In this document: one piece after another, positions 1 through 6,149 of the stretch
Layout: each line of letters starts with the position of its first letter
Numbering within the stretch: the first letter of the stretch is position 1
Assembly (NCBI GenBank): GCA_900554085.1
Contig: USGA01000036.1
Location: 1-6,678, forward strand
Origin: an uncultured Clostridia bacterium
GTDB lineage: Bacteria > Bacillota > Clostridia > Christensenellales > CAG-917
DNA: 6,678 nt
Direction: 5' to 3'
Notes under the pieces: model-generated
What the model saw: only the letters and a program-made list of their open reading frames with translations
What the model was told of the DNA's origin: nothing
Database searches by the model: none
Position numbers and translations under genes: made by a program

Positions 1-32
1 CTCAAAGGCTCACGCGCGGCGCCGTTTCGGGT

Positions 33-62
33 ATTCTACCACACATATATTGTGGCAGGCAA
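33..62 (-). promoter_or_regulatory. Candidate promoter reading left out of the window
   Basis: On the minus strand there is a -10 box TAGAAT (38-33) preceded by TGG, giving an extended -10 TGnTAGAAT. An 18-bp spacer separates it from a -35-like TTGCCT (62-57, four of six consensus bases). The spacer contains a small inverted repeat, CCACA/TGTGG (39-43 and 51-55), a possible operator. It lies past the operon terminator and would drive a gene starting left of position 1. Support is motif match only. Confidence 0.4.
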
Positions 63-80
63 CCGTTTGAACATATTAAA

Positions 81-141
81 GCGGGCGCCGCAGGTTCTTA
101 AGGAAAGCGCGGAAGAGCGCCCGCGCAACCGCCCGCGCGAC
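81..141. repeat. GC-rich intergenic repeat block
   Basis: In the stretch between the operon terminator and the left-edge promoter there is no convincing gene. It holds a 12-bp tandem direct repeat (118-129 and 130-141, 11 of 12 identical, unit CGCCCGCGCAAC) and an 8-bp perfect inverted repeat (GCGGGCGC at 81-88 with GCGCCCGC at 117-124). The two overlap, so alternative pairings are possible if the region is transcribed. The function is unknown. Confidence 0.5.
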
Positions 142-208
142 GAAAAACCGGTATCGAGACTGGTTCTGCACGCAATGAACCGCCACACCGTGTATTTGCG
201 CTGCCTCC

Positions 209-243
209 TAATTAAAAGCCGCCACGCAAAACTGCGCGGCGGC
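209..243 (-). terminator. Rho-independent terminator of the operon
   Basis: Starting about 29 bp after the exonuclease stop, the minus strand forms a 10-bp stem: GCCGCC, one G-U pair, then CGC/GCG, with a 6-base AGTTTT loop. The T-rich tract TTTTAATT follows the 3' arm. This is a standard intrinsic terminator for leftward transcription. On the plus strand the stem is followed by AAAT, so it would not work in that direction. Confidence 0.85.
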
Positions 244-272
244 AAATACGTAACTGGCAATGAGTGTGGATA

Positions 273-1901
273 TCAGTCTCCCGATTCAATACGTCGGTAA
301 AGAATCTTCAGCAAATCCGCCGTTGCGTACACGTCCGCCATAGCACGGTGGGCGTTTGCGTGATAGATTCCGAAATGTTTTGTCAGTTCTTCGAGCGAAA
401 AACGGTGAACTTCGCCGATGTAACGGCGGGCAAGCAACAAAGTGTCGCAGGTTTCGTTGTCGAACAAATAGCCTTCCTTGTCCGCATATTTGCGAAGCAG
501 AGGGAAATCGTAGCCGTCCATGTTGTGTCCGACCAGAACGGCTCCGCGAGTGAACTTGTAAAAGTCGGGCAACACGTCGATTATCGAAGGCTTCCCTTCC
601 ACCATCGAATCCGTGATACTCGTAATGGACGTTATCTTTGCGGGAATGGGAATCCCCGGGTCAAGCAGACTGCCGAAAGTTTCGGTGGGCACTCCGTCGA
701 CGATTTTGAGCGCGGCGAGTTCTATGGGCACGGCAGACATATTTGCGTCCGTTGCCTCGAAGTCGAACACCACGAATGTTTTTCCCAGCAAACCGCGCGG
801 AACGGTATCTTCTCCCCTCTTTTTCTCTCCGTCGTCCTCGGCATACGCTATGAGCGAACTCTTTAGTACTTCGGGAGCAACGTACGCTTCGGGCTTTATA
901 CAGCGGTATTTCGAAGGCACGGGACGCGTGTTGACCACTTTCAGGGAATCGTAATCGATTTCGCAACGGAAGACGGCGTTTACGGCAACGCTGATTGCGC
1001 CCGTGTGAGCGGAAAGTCCCGCTTTGCCGAGACAAACCACGGTGTCGCCGTTCTGAATCTTTTCGAGGTCGGGAACCTTTGCCGGCGTCGGAAAGCACAC
1101 GCATTCCATAAGTCCCGTGGTATCGTCGAGGGAAAAACGCACCATTTGCAGCATTTCTGGCTGTTTTTTCGGAGCCGAGGGGTCGAATTTCTTGTTGCGG
1201 TATTCCCTGACCGACAAACCCGACACCTTACCGCAGACGACCGCCATTTCCGAGGGCGCGGTGAGGTCGGCTATATAGCCGGGTTTCTGACGTATGCCGC
1301 CGATATTGCCGCGTTCGTAAATCTTTTCTTTGACGGTAATGTCCACGAGACGCGCGGAAAAACCCGAAAAAACCGCGGTTTCGACCTTGTCTTCTTCCTC
1401 GGAACCTTTTTCGGGCATACCCGTGCGGTGAACGGCAACGAAAGACGGCGGATTGAAGGAATAATAAAGCCATTCGGAAAGATGTTCGGGCAACGAGCCT
1501 GCTTCGAGAAAATCCGCGGTCGGCGTATCGAAATACAAATCGACCTTGATACCGTCCGACTCGACTTTTACTTTCACGGTGTCGTCGCCGAGGTATCTGT
1601 ACACCATTCTGTTCTTCTCGTTGAAGAAAGCGTATATCCTCGTGCGCACCGTTTCTTCGTCGGCGTAAGTGCGTATGTACTGCACTTCGGAATCGATTCC
1701 CTTGAACATCGCGGCAACGGTGTCGGCGACTTTTTTGCGTTGTTCGTCGTGAAAGTTCTTGGCCTCGCCCGCCTCTATCATAAAACGGACGACAAGTTTC
1801 CGCGCCGCCTTCTGATAGGTCGCGGAATGGAATTTCAACATAGGGAAAGCCCCTTGCGATGCAGTCCTGAACTCGTCGTCGAATTTAACTCTCATACACA
1901 C
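273..1901 (-). CDS. PolC-related DEDDh 3'-5' exonuclease with N-terminal and OB-fold regions, lacking PHP and polymerase domains
   Basis: 542 aa. Residues about 20-165 resemble the N-terminal region of PolC-type DNA polymerase III in length and pattern. Residues about 215-315 look like its OB fold (MAVVCGKVSGLSVREYR, then VRFSLDDTTGLMECVCF). Residues about 375-535 are a DnaQ-like proofreading exonuclease with all DEDDh residues: D380 and E382 in VVFDFEATD, D465 in VGHNMDGYD, and H518 and D523 in HRAMAD. Full PolC is about 1,400 aa and has PHP segments around the exonuclease and a polymerase after it; none is visible here. The gene ends cleanly 29 bp before a terminator, so it looks like a complete compact protein. 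It probably degrades single-stranded DNA 3' ends in the cytoplasm; whether it proofreads with a separate polymerase is unknown. The GTG at 1901 is preferred because GAGGG lies 6 bases upstream; ATG at 1895 is the alternative. It lies downstream of ispG, a common neighbour of polC. Confidence 0.85.
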   Translation of the reverse strand: MCMRVKFDDEFRTASQGAFPMLKFHSATYQKAARKLVVRFMIEAGEAKNFHDEQRKKVADTVAAMFKGIDSEVQYIRTYADEETVRTRIYAFFNEKNRMVYRYLGDDTVKVKVESDGIKVDLYFDTPTADFLEAGSLPEHLSEWLYYSFNPPSFVAVHRTGMPEKGSEEEDKVETAVFSGFSARLVDITVKEKIYERGNIGGIRQKPGYIADLTAPSEMAVVCGKVSGLSVREYRNKKFDPSAPKKQPEMLQMVRFSLDDTTGLMECVCFPTPAKVPDLEKIQNGDTVVCLGKAGLSAHTGAISVAVNAVFRCEIDYDSLKVVNTRPVPSKYRCIKPEAYVAPEVLKSSLIAYAEDDGEKKRGEDTVPRGLLGKTFVVFDFEATDANMSAVPIELAALKIVDGVPTETFGSLLDPGIPIPAKITSITSITDSMVEGKPSIIDVLPDFYKFTRGAVLVGHNMDGYDFPLLRKYADKEGYLFDNETCDTLLLARRYIGEVHRFSLEELTKHFGIYHANAHRAMADVYATADLLKILYRRIESGD

Positions 1902-1906
1902 CCGAC

Positions 1907-1920
1907 GCCCTCAAGAGGGC
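1907..1920 (-). promoter_or_regulatory. Small hairpin covering the exonuclease gene's ribosome binding site
   Basis: On the minus strand the transcript reads GCCCUCUUGAGGGC, a 5-bp stem closed by a CUUG tetraloop, a known stable loop. The GAGGG that best serves as Shine-Dalgarno for the GTG start at 1901 (6-base spacing) lies in the loop end and 3' arm of this stem. When folded, the hairpin would hide the ribosome binding site and lower translation of the exonuclease relative to ispG. No T-tract follows, so it is not an intrinsic terminator. Confidence 0.5.
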
Positions 1921-1956
1921 TGAAGTATTCTCGAAAACGGCGAAAACTATTATACT

Positions 1957-3045
1957 TTAAGTCTTTTTCGAGAGTAGTTCGGTGACATAATCGTCAACCA
2001 ACATCATAAAATGCGGCATAAGCAACTCACTGCTTACCGTCTCGTATATCTCGCCGTCTCTGAGAATTACGGATTTCGTTTTGCCTCCCGCAACCCCGAG
2101 GTCGGCGTCCTTCCCCTCGCCTATGCCGTTGAGAGGACACCCCATAACCGCTATCTTCAAAGGAACTTTGACGCTTGCGGTAGCCTTTTCGACGGCGGCG
2201 GCAAGCGCAGCGACGTCAATTTCCGTGCGGGCGCAGGTAGGACAAGCCACCACGTCTACGCAATCGCTTTTGAGCCCCAGACAGCGCAGCAGCGTTTTGC
2301 CCGCATACACCTCTTCCACGGGAGGTGCGGCAAGCGAAATTCTCACCGTGTCGCCTATGCCCTCCGACAACAAGATTCCGAGCGCGGCGGAAGATTTCAC
2401 AAGCCCCGTTCGCAAAGTGCCCGCCTCGGTAACTCCGAGGTGGAGGGGATAATCCGCAGCGGCGGCTATTTTTCTGTTCGCCTCGACCATTGTGCGGACG
2501 TCGGAAGCCTTTATCGCAACCACTATGTCTTTAAGCCCGCAACTTTCGAAAAGTTCCGCACTGTCGAGCGCGCTCTTCACAAGGGCGTCGCATTCCTCCA
2601 TTCCCGCAAAAGCGGGGTCGAGCGAACCGCCGTTCACCCCTACCCTGACCGGCACGCCCTCGCCCGCCATTCTGCGGGCAAGTTCTTTGAGTTCTTCGCG
2701 GTCGTGCATATTGCCGGGATTCATTCTTATTTTTTTCGCGCCGTTGTCGAGTGCAAGGTGAGCAAGGCGACAACTGTAATGTATATCCGCAATAAGCGGA
2801 AGTCCCGTCCTGCGGGCAATTTTTCCGAAAGCCGTCGCGGAATCCTCGTCGGGAACGGCAAGACGTATGAGGTCGCACCCCGCTTCGCGCAGGGTCTCTA
2901 TCTGTCGGACGCTCCCCTCGACGTCGACAGTCTTGCTGTTCAGCATAGACTGTACGGTTACGGGCGCGCCGCCTCCTATTGCGACTTTGCCTACGTATAC
3001 GCGCCTGGAAAGGCGCCTTTCAACCTTTTCTGCGGTCGTATTCAT
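1957..3045 (-). CDS. ispG: 4-hydroxy-3-methylbut-2-enyl diphosphate synthase (IspG/GcpE)
   Basis: 362 aa, normal for the short bacterial form. IspG is a [4Fe-4S] enzyme that reductively opens the cyclic diphosphate MEcPP to HMBPP, the penultimate step of the MEP isoprenoid pathway. The TIM-barrel part is recognisable by GGAPVTVQSMLNSKT, LIADIHYSCRLA, KIRMNPGN and VPVRVGVNGGSLD. The C-terminal cluster domain has cysteines at 268 and 271 (CPTCARTE), 303 (MGCPLNGIGE) and the ligand glutamate at 310, in the same spacing as known enzymes. The usual MGCVVNGPGE is changed to MGCPLNGIGE, but no cluster ligand is lost. The start overlaps the recN stop as ATGA and has only a weak upstream GA-rich signal, so translation probably depends on coupling. 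A 55-bp gap separates it from the exonuclease gene. Confidence 0.95.
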   Translation of the reverse strand: MNTTAEKVERRLSRRVYVGKVAIGGGAPVTVQSMLNSKTVDVEGSVRQIETLREAGCDLIRLAVPDEDSATAFGKIARRTGLPLIADIHYSCRLAHLALDNGAKKIRMNPGNMHDREELKELARRMAGEGVPVRVGVNGGSLDPAFAGMEECDALVKSALDSAELFESCGLKDIVVAIKASDVRTMVEANRKIAAAADYPLHLGVTEAGTLRTGLVKSSAALGILLSEGIGDTVRISLAAPPVEEVYAGKTLLRCLGLKSDCVDVVACPTCARTEIDVAALAAAVEKATASVKVPLKIAVMGCPLNGIGEGKDADLGVAGGKTKSVILRDGEIYETVSSELLMPHFMMLVDDYVTELLSKKT

Positions 3046-4739
3046 TTCTTTCTCGCCTCGGCCTTGTATTCGTCCGATTTCTTTTTCATCTCCGCGGCGT
3101 GCGGCAATGCGTGCGACGAATAATCCGCTCCGCCGATAAGGCGCGCTATTTCCGGCAAACTGTCCTCAAGCAAAGTGATATGCGTCAGGGTCTTGCCGCC
3201 TTCGACGCCTTTTTCTATGAGGTAATGCCTGTCCGCCATTGCCGCAAGCGCAGGCATATGCGTTACGGCTATAACCTGGCGCCTCAGCGATATATTGCAC
3301 ATTTTTTCGGCGACGACTGCGGAAATGCGCCCCGAAATACCGGTGTCGATTTCGTCGAACACCATAGTGCCTATGTTGTCGATTCCCGCGACTATGTTCT
3401 TCATAGCCAACATAAAGCGCGACATTTCGCCGCCGGATATAATCTTTGCAAGAGGCTTGAGCGGCTCGCCGACATTGGGAGAAATGAGAAATTCCACGTT
3501 GTCGCCGCCGCTTTCGTTCACCGCTTCGGGAGTGAAATCGGAAAGAATTTTCACTTCGAAAGTCGTACCCGCCATTCCCAGGTCTTTCAATTCGCGCATA
3601 ATGTCGCTCTCGAACTTCCGCGCACATTCCGCGCGCAACGAAGAAAGAGTTTTTGCGGAATCCGAGAGTTTGTCTCCCGCCGCGCGAATGAGTTTCTGCA
3701 GTTCGCCTACGCGCTCCGAAGCGTTTTCAAGCACGTCTTTTTCTTCACGCGCCTTTTCGAGAAAATCTATCGCCGCCTCGACGCTTCCGCCGTACTTGCG
3801 CTTGAGCGCACGGACGCGCTCCAACCTTTCCTCCACGCGTTCCGCCGCGCCCGCGTCGAAATCGCTTTCTTCCACAAGGTCGGCAAGAGTGTCGGCTATG
3901 TCGGCGATTTCCGTCTTCGCGCTGTCCAGCCTGTCCGCAACCGCCGAAAACCGCTCGTCGTAAGACGATACGGGAATAAGGCTCGCCGCCGCGGATTTCA
4001 ATTCTCCCGCAACGGACGCGCCGCCTCTTCCTTCGAGGATCCCGCGCGCCGTGTCAAGCGCCGAAATTATTTTTTCGGAGTTGCGTATTTTGGCACGCTT
4101 TTCGAGCAATTCGTCTTCCTCGCCCTCTTTGAGTTCGGCTTTTTCGAGTTCTTCGATTTGAAAACGCAGTATATCGAGTTTCCGCTCCCGTTCGTCTTCA
4201 TCGCCGAAACGGGCAAATTCGTCTTTGAGAGCACGGTATCGCGCGTAATTTTCAGCCACCGACTGCTTTGCCGCAATCACTCTTTCTCCGCCGAGCGCGT
4301 CCAGCATTCCGAGATGATTCGACGGCTTGACCAGAGACTGGTGCTCGTGCTGTCCGTGTATGTCGACCAGCAATTCGGTGAGCCCCTTTAGGACGGAAAG
4401 CGTGGAAATCCTGCCGTTTATGCGGCACTCGTTCTTCCCGTCGACGCTCATCTTACGACGGATGACGAGAGTGTCTTCGGCTTCGATTCCGAACTCGTCG
4501 AGATAAGCGGAAATCTGAGGAGTTACGTAATCCGAAAAGGCCGCCTCGACGGAAGCACTGTCCGAGCCGTAACGTATGAGTGATTTGTCCGCCCGCTCGC
4601 CCAGCACGAAATTGAGGGAATCTATGATAATGGACTTGCCCGCGCCCGTTTCGCCGCTGAGGATATTCAGCCCCGCACCGAGAGGCAGGTCCAGCGCTTC
4701 GATAAGCGCGATATTTCTGACGGAAAGCCACTCAATCAT
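3042..4739 (-). CDS. recN: DNA repair protein RecN (SMC-like ATPase)
   Basis: 565 aa, close to the usual RecN length of about 550-580. RecN is an SMC-like ATPase that acts early in RecA-dependent double-strand-break repair on the nucleoid. The N-terminal head half has the Walker A motif GETGAGKS at about residues 29-36, followed by IIIDSLNFVLGERAD. A long charged coiled-coil region runs from about 150 to 370. The C-terminal head half has the ABC signature ISGGEMSRFMLAMK at about 434-447, Walker B with the catalytic glutamate (MVFDEIDTGISG, about 459-470), and the switch segment VTHMPALAAMAD near 490-503. All ATPase motifs are present. The ATG overlaps the argR stop by 4 bp and the TGA stop overlaps the ispG ATG by 4 bp, so it is almost certainly cotranscribed and coupled with both. 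In many spore-forming Clostridia spoIVB follows recN; it does not here. Confidence 0.96.
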   Translation of the reverse strand: MIEWLSVRNIALIEALDLPLGAGLNILSGETGAGKSIIIDSLNFVLGERADKSLIRYGSDSASVEAAFSDYVTPQISAYLDEFGIEAEDTLVIRRKMSVDGKNECRINGRISTLSVLKGLTELLVDIHGQHEHQSLVKPSNHLGMLDALGGERVIAAKQSVAENYARYRALKDEFARFGDEDERERKLDILRFQIEELEKAELKEGEEDELLEKRAKIRNSEKIISALDTARGILEGRGGASVAGELKSAAASLIPVSSYDERFSAVADRLDSAKTEIADIADTLADLVEESDFDAGAAERVEERLERVRALKRKYGGSVEAAIDFLEKAREEKDVLENASERVGELQKLIRAAGDKLSDSAKTLSSLRAECARKFESDIMRELKDLGMAGTTFEVKILSDFTPEAVNESGGDNVEFLISPNVGEPLKPLAKIISGGEMSRFMLAMKNIVAGIDNIGTMVFDEIDTGISGRISAVVAEKMCNISLRRQVIAVTHMPALAAMADRHYLIEKGVEGGKTLTHITLLEDSLPEIARLIGGADYSSHALPHAAEMKKKSDEYKAEARKK

Positions 4740-5191
4740 CTGCGGAGAATCTCCTCGAGCCTGTCGGCGACGCGGTCTGCCGCCGCTATGTCCTCAACGG
4801 CGACAAAAATGGTGTTGTCCCCGGCTATGACGCCGAGAATGCAATCCATATTCAATCTGTCGATAAGTTCTGCCGCCGCCTGCGCCGCCCCCGTCTCCGT
4901 CTTGACTACGACGAGGTTTTCGGCAACGCGTATGGAAACGACGGTGTTTTTGAAAACGTTGATAAAACGGTCGGAAGAATTGTCCTTGGGAGTCGACACG
5001 AGATAGCGGTAACCTTTGCCGTTTTCGGCGGGCACCTTGACGAGGTTCATATCCTTTATATCGCGCGAAACCGTGGCTTGCGTGACCGCAAACCCGTCCG
5101 AACGCAACATTTCGACCAGTTGCTCCTGAGTGCCGACGGAATGTTTCCCGATTATATCCAGAATCTTGAGTTGCCTTGCGCTTCTTCCCAT
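4736..5191 (-). CDS. argR: Arginine repressor ArgR/AhrC
   Basis: 151 aa, the usual length for the hexameric arginine-responsive repressor/activator of arginine synthesis and breakdown genes. The N-terminal winged helix-turn-helix spans about residues 1-70, with TQEQLVEMLRSDG and the recognition-helix signature VTQATVSRDIKDMNLVKV. The C-terminal oligomerisation and arginine-binding domain ends with LGVIAGDNTIFVAVED. The family motif there is GTIAGDDT, so the second aspartate is asparagine at about residue 126. The frame is open further upstream, inside nadK, but the ATG at 5191 follows a strong AGGAGG with 4-base spacing and begins the conserved MGRSARQLKIL segment, so the start is well fixed. 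The TGA stop overlaps the recN ATG (ATGA). Sitting downstream of the nadK promoter, ArgR might control its own operon; the AT-rich sites at 6052-6156 are the place to look. Confidence 0.95.
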   Translation of the reverse strand: MGRSARQLKILDIIGKHSVGTQEQLVEMLRSDGFAVTQATVSRDIKDMNLVKVPAENGKGYRYLVSTPKDNSSDRFINVFKNTVVSIRVAENLVVVKTETGAAQAAAELIDRLNMDCILGVIAGDNTIFVAVEDIAAADRVADRLEEILRR

Positions 5192-5202
5192 AATCCCTCC
5201 TA
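5192..5202 (-). promoter_or_regulatory. argR ribosome binding site containing the nadK stop codon
   Basis: On the minus strand the sequence reads TAGGAGGGATT directly before ATG. The nadK stop TAG shares its last two bases with the AGGAGG core. Ribosomes finishing nadK would therefore stop on the argR initiation site, favouring coupled translation. This is the strongest Shine-Dalgarno seen in the window and decides the argR start. Confidence 0.85.
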
Positions 5203-5997
5203 CGCGGTGGTACCCCACCTGTTCATCTTGCTGAGCAATTTCTCGTAAAACCTGTTTTCTCCGACTTTGACGAAATGCGCGTAAACGTCGGCCTTTCTGA
5301 CCGCAATGACGGAAGACGCGCGCAAAACGCCTTCTTCCTTGCCGTCGACAACCAGTCTGGCGCCGTCCTCGGAGGAAAGTTTCAGAATTATTTCCGACTT
5401 TCCCGACGCAACCACGGGGCGGGAATGAAGAGTGTGCGGGCAAACCGGGTTGACCACCAACGCGTCGACTTCGGGCGCCACAACGGGACCGCCCGCCGAC
5501 AGCGAATACGCAGTGGACCCCGTAGGGGTCGCAACTATCACGCCGTCGCTTCTGTAGCAGTCGGCAAACTGACCGTCAACCACCAGACTGACGGAAACGG
5601 GACGGCTGCCGTCGCTCTTGAGGACAACGTCGTTGAGAGCGAGGAAATTCCCGCAGGCGGAACGGCACTCGATGAGCATACGCGCCTCGGTTGCGGCGTG
5701 CAAAAGCGCGTCGGCGACCGCCTCGGGCGCGGCGTCCGTCTCGAATTGCGTAAGAAAGCCGAGATTGCCGAGGTTTATCCCCAGCACGGGAACTCCTTGA
5801 CGCGCGGCGCGGACCGCGGCGGTCAGCATAGTGCCGTCGCCGCCGAAGACCAGCATACGCTCCGTCTCAGTGGGAATGGGAAGATTGCCCTGAATTTCGT
5901 GAATCACGAAATCGCCGCACGAAGACAGCGCGTCAAGAATGCGCTTCCGTGCGGGATGCTCCGAAAGTGTTGATTTTGTATATGCCGCAATAACCAT
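5200..5997 (-). CDS. nadK: NAD kinase (ATP/polyphosphate-dependent NAD+ phosphorylation)
   Basis: This cytoplasmic enzyme phosphorylates NAD+ to NADP+ and is the source of cellular NADP(H). With the 5997 start it is 265 aa, normal for bacterial NadK. Visible motifs are the catalytic GGDGT (about residues 52-56), LGINLGNLGFL (about 72-82), the NE/D-type segment LNDVVLKSDG (about 120-129), and the diagnostic run DGVIVATPTGSTAYSLSAGG (about 151-170). An in-frame ATG exists at 6018, but the -10 box lies between the two starts and would remove the upstream one from the transcript; neither has a clear Shine-Dalgarno. The Met at 5997 also gives the usual NadK beginning, a hydrophobic beta strand (MVIAAYTK). 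The TAG stop is built into the argR ribosome binding site 8 bp before the argR start, so translation is probably coupled. No key residue is missing. Confidence 0.93.
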   Translation of the reverse strand: MVIAAYTKSTLSEHPARKRILDALSSCGDFVIHEIQGNLPIPTETERMLVFGGDGTMLTAAVRAARQGVPVLGINLGNLGFLTQFETDAAPEAVADALLHAATEARMLIECRSACGNFLALNDVVLKSDGSRPVSVSLVVDGQFADCYRSDGVIVATPTGSTAYSLSAGGPVVAPEVDALVVNPVCPHTLHSRPVVASGKSEIILKLSSEDGARLVVDGKEEGVLRASSVIAVRKADVYAHFVKVGENRFYEKLLSKMNRWGTTA

Positions 5998-6009
5998 AAT
6001 CCGACGAAA

Positions 6010-6038
6010 ATTATACATTGTGCGCGCGCGGTTTTCAA
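6010..6038 (-). promoter_or_regulatory. Sigma-A-type promoter for nadK-argR-recN-ispG
   Basis: On the minus strand there is a -35 box TTGAAA (6038-6033, five of six consensus bases), a 17-bp spacer, and a perfect -10 box TATAAT (6015-6010). Spacing and both boxes are close to ideal for the housekeeping sigma factor. Transcription should start around 6002-6004, only a few bases before the preferred nadK ATG at 5997. It is the best promoter seen in the window and probably drives the four tightly packed genes downstream. The inverted repeat and heptamers just upstream are natural candidates for its control. Confidence 0.75.
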
Positions 6039-6057
6039 GCGATTTATAAAATTATGC

Positions 6058-6094
6058 ACAAATTATGCAAAAACGCAAATTTTGCATAATTTGT
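6058..6094. repeat. 15-bp perfect inverted repeat, candidate operator or AT-rich terminator
   Basis: The left arm (6058-6072, acaaattatgcaaaa) and right arm (6080-6094) are exact reverse complements around a 7-base centre. The repeat lies in the AT-rich gap between tlyA and nadK, with its near edge 19 bp upstream of the nadK -35 box. A 15-bp perfect match with a short spacer is not expected by chance in a window this size, even allowing for AT richness. It could be a regulator binding site. It could also be a weak hairpin ending tlyA transcripts, but the stem is almost all A-T and no clean T-tract follows on the minus strand. Confidence 0.75.
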
Positions 6095-6149
6095 ATAAAC
6101 GCAGGCAGTTTTTTAGCGAATATGCAGAATCAATGTTTTTTATGCGAAG

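Noticed and set aside
1..300. Plus-strand frame open from the left edge to 300, and a minus-strand frame at 36-260
   Set aside because: Neither has a plausible ribosome binding site or family resemblance. Both run through the operon terminator hairpin, and the plus frame overlaps the end of the exonuclease gene. The composition is Arg-rich noise from GC-rich DNA.
1949..1954. TATAAT on the minus strand between ispG and the exonuclease gene
   Set aside because: No -35-like hexamer lies at 16-18 bp spacing and there is no extended -10. The nearest TTGACG is 37 bp upstream, too far to pair with it.
3008..3021. 14-bp perfect palindrome GAAAGGCGCCTTTC near the ispG start
   Set aside because: It lies within coding sequence for ispG codons 9-13, and a palindrome of this length is expected about once per window of this size by chance.
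2979..4391. 470-codon plus-strand open frame opposite recN and the ispG start
   Set aside because: It is antisense to RecN with its complete ATPase motifs, has no recognisable domain and is rich in Arg, Phe and His as expected of a shadow frame.
5516..5530. GACCCC-GTA-GGGGTC inverted repeat
   Set aside because: It encodes the conserved TPTGS motif of NAD kinase and is explained by that codon sequence.
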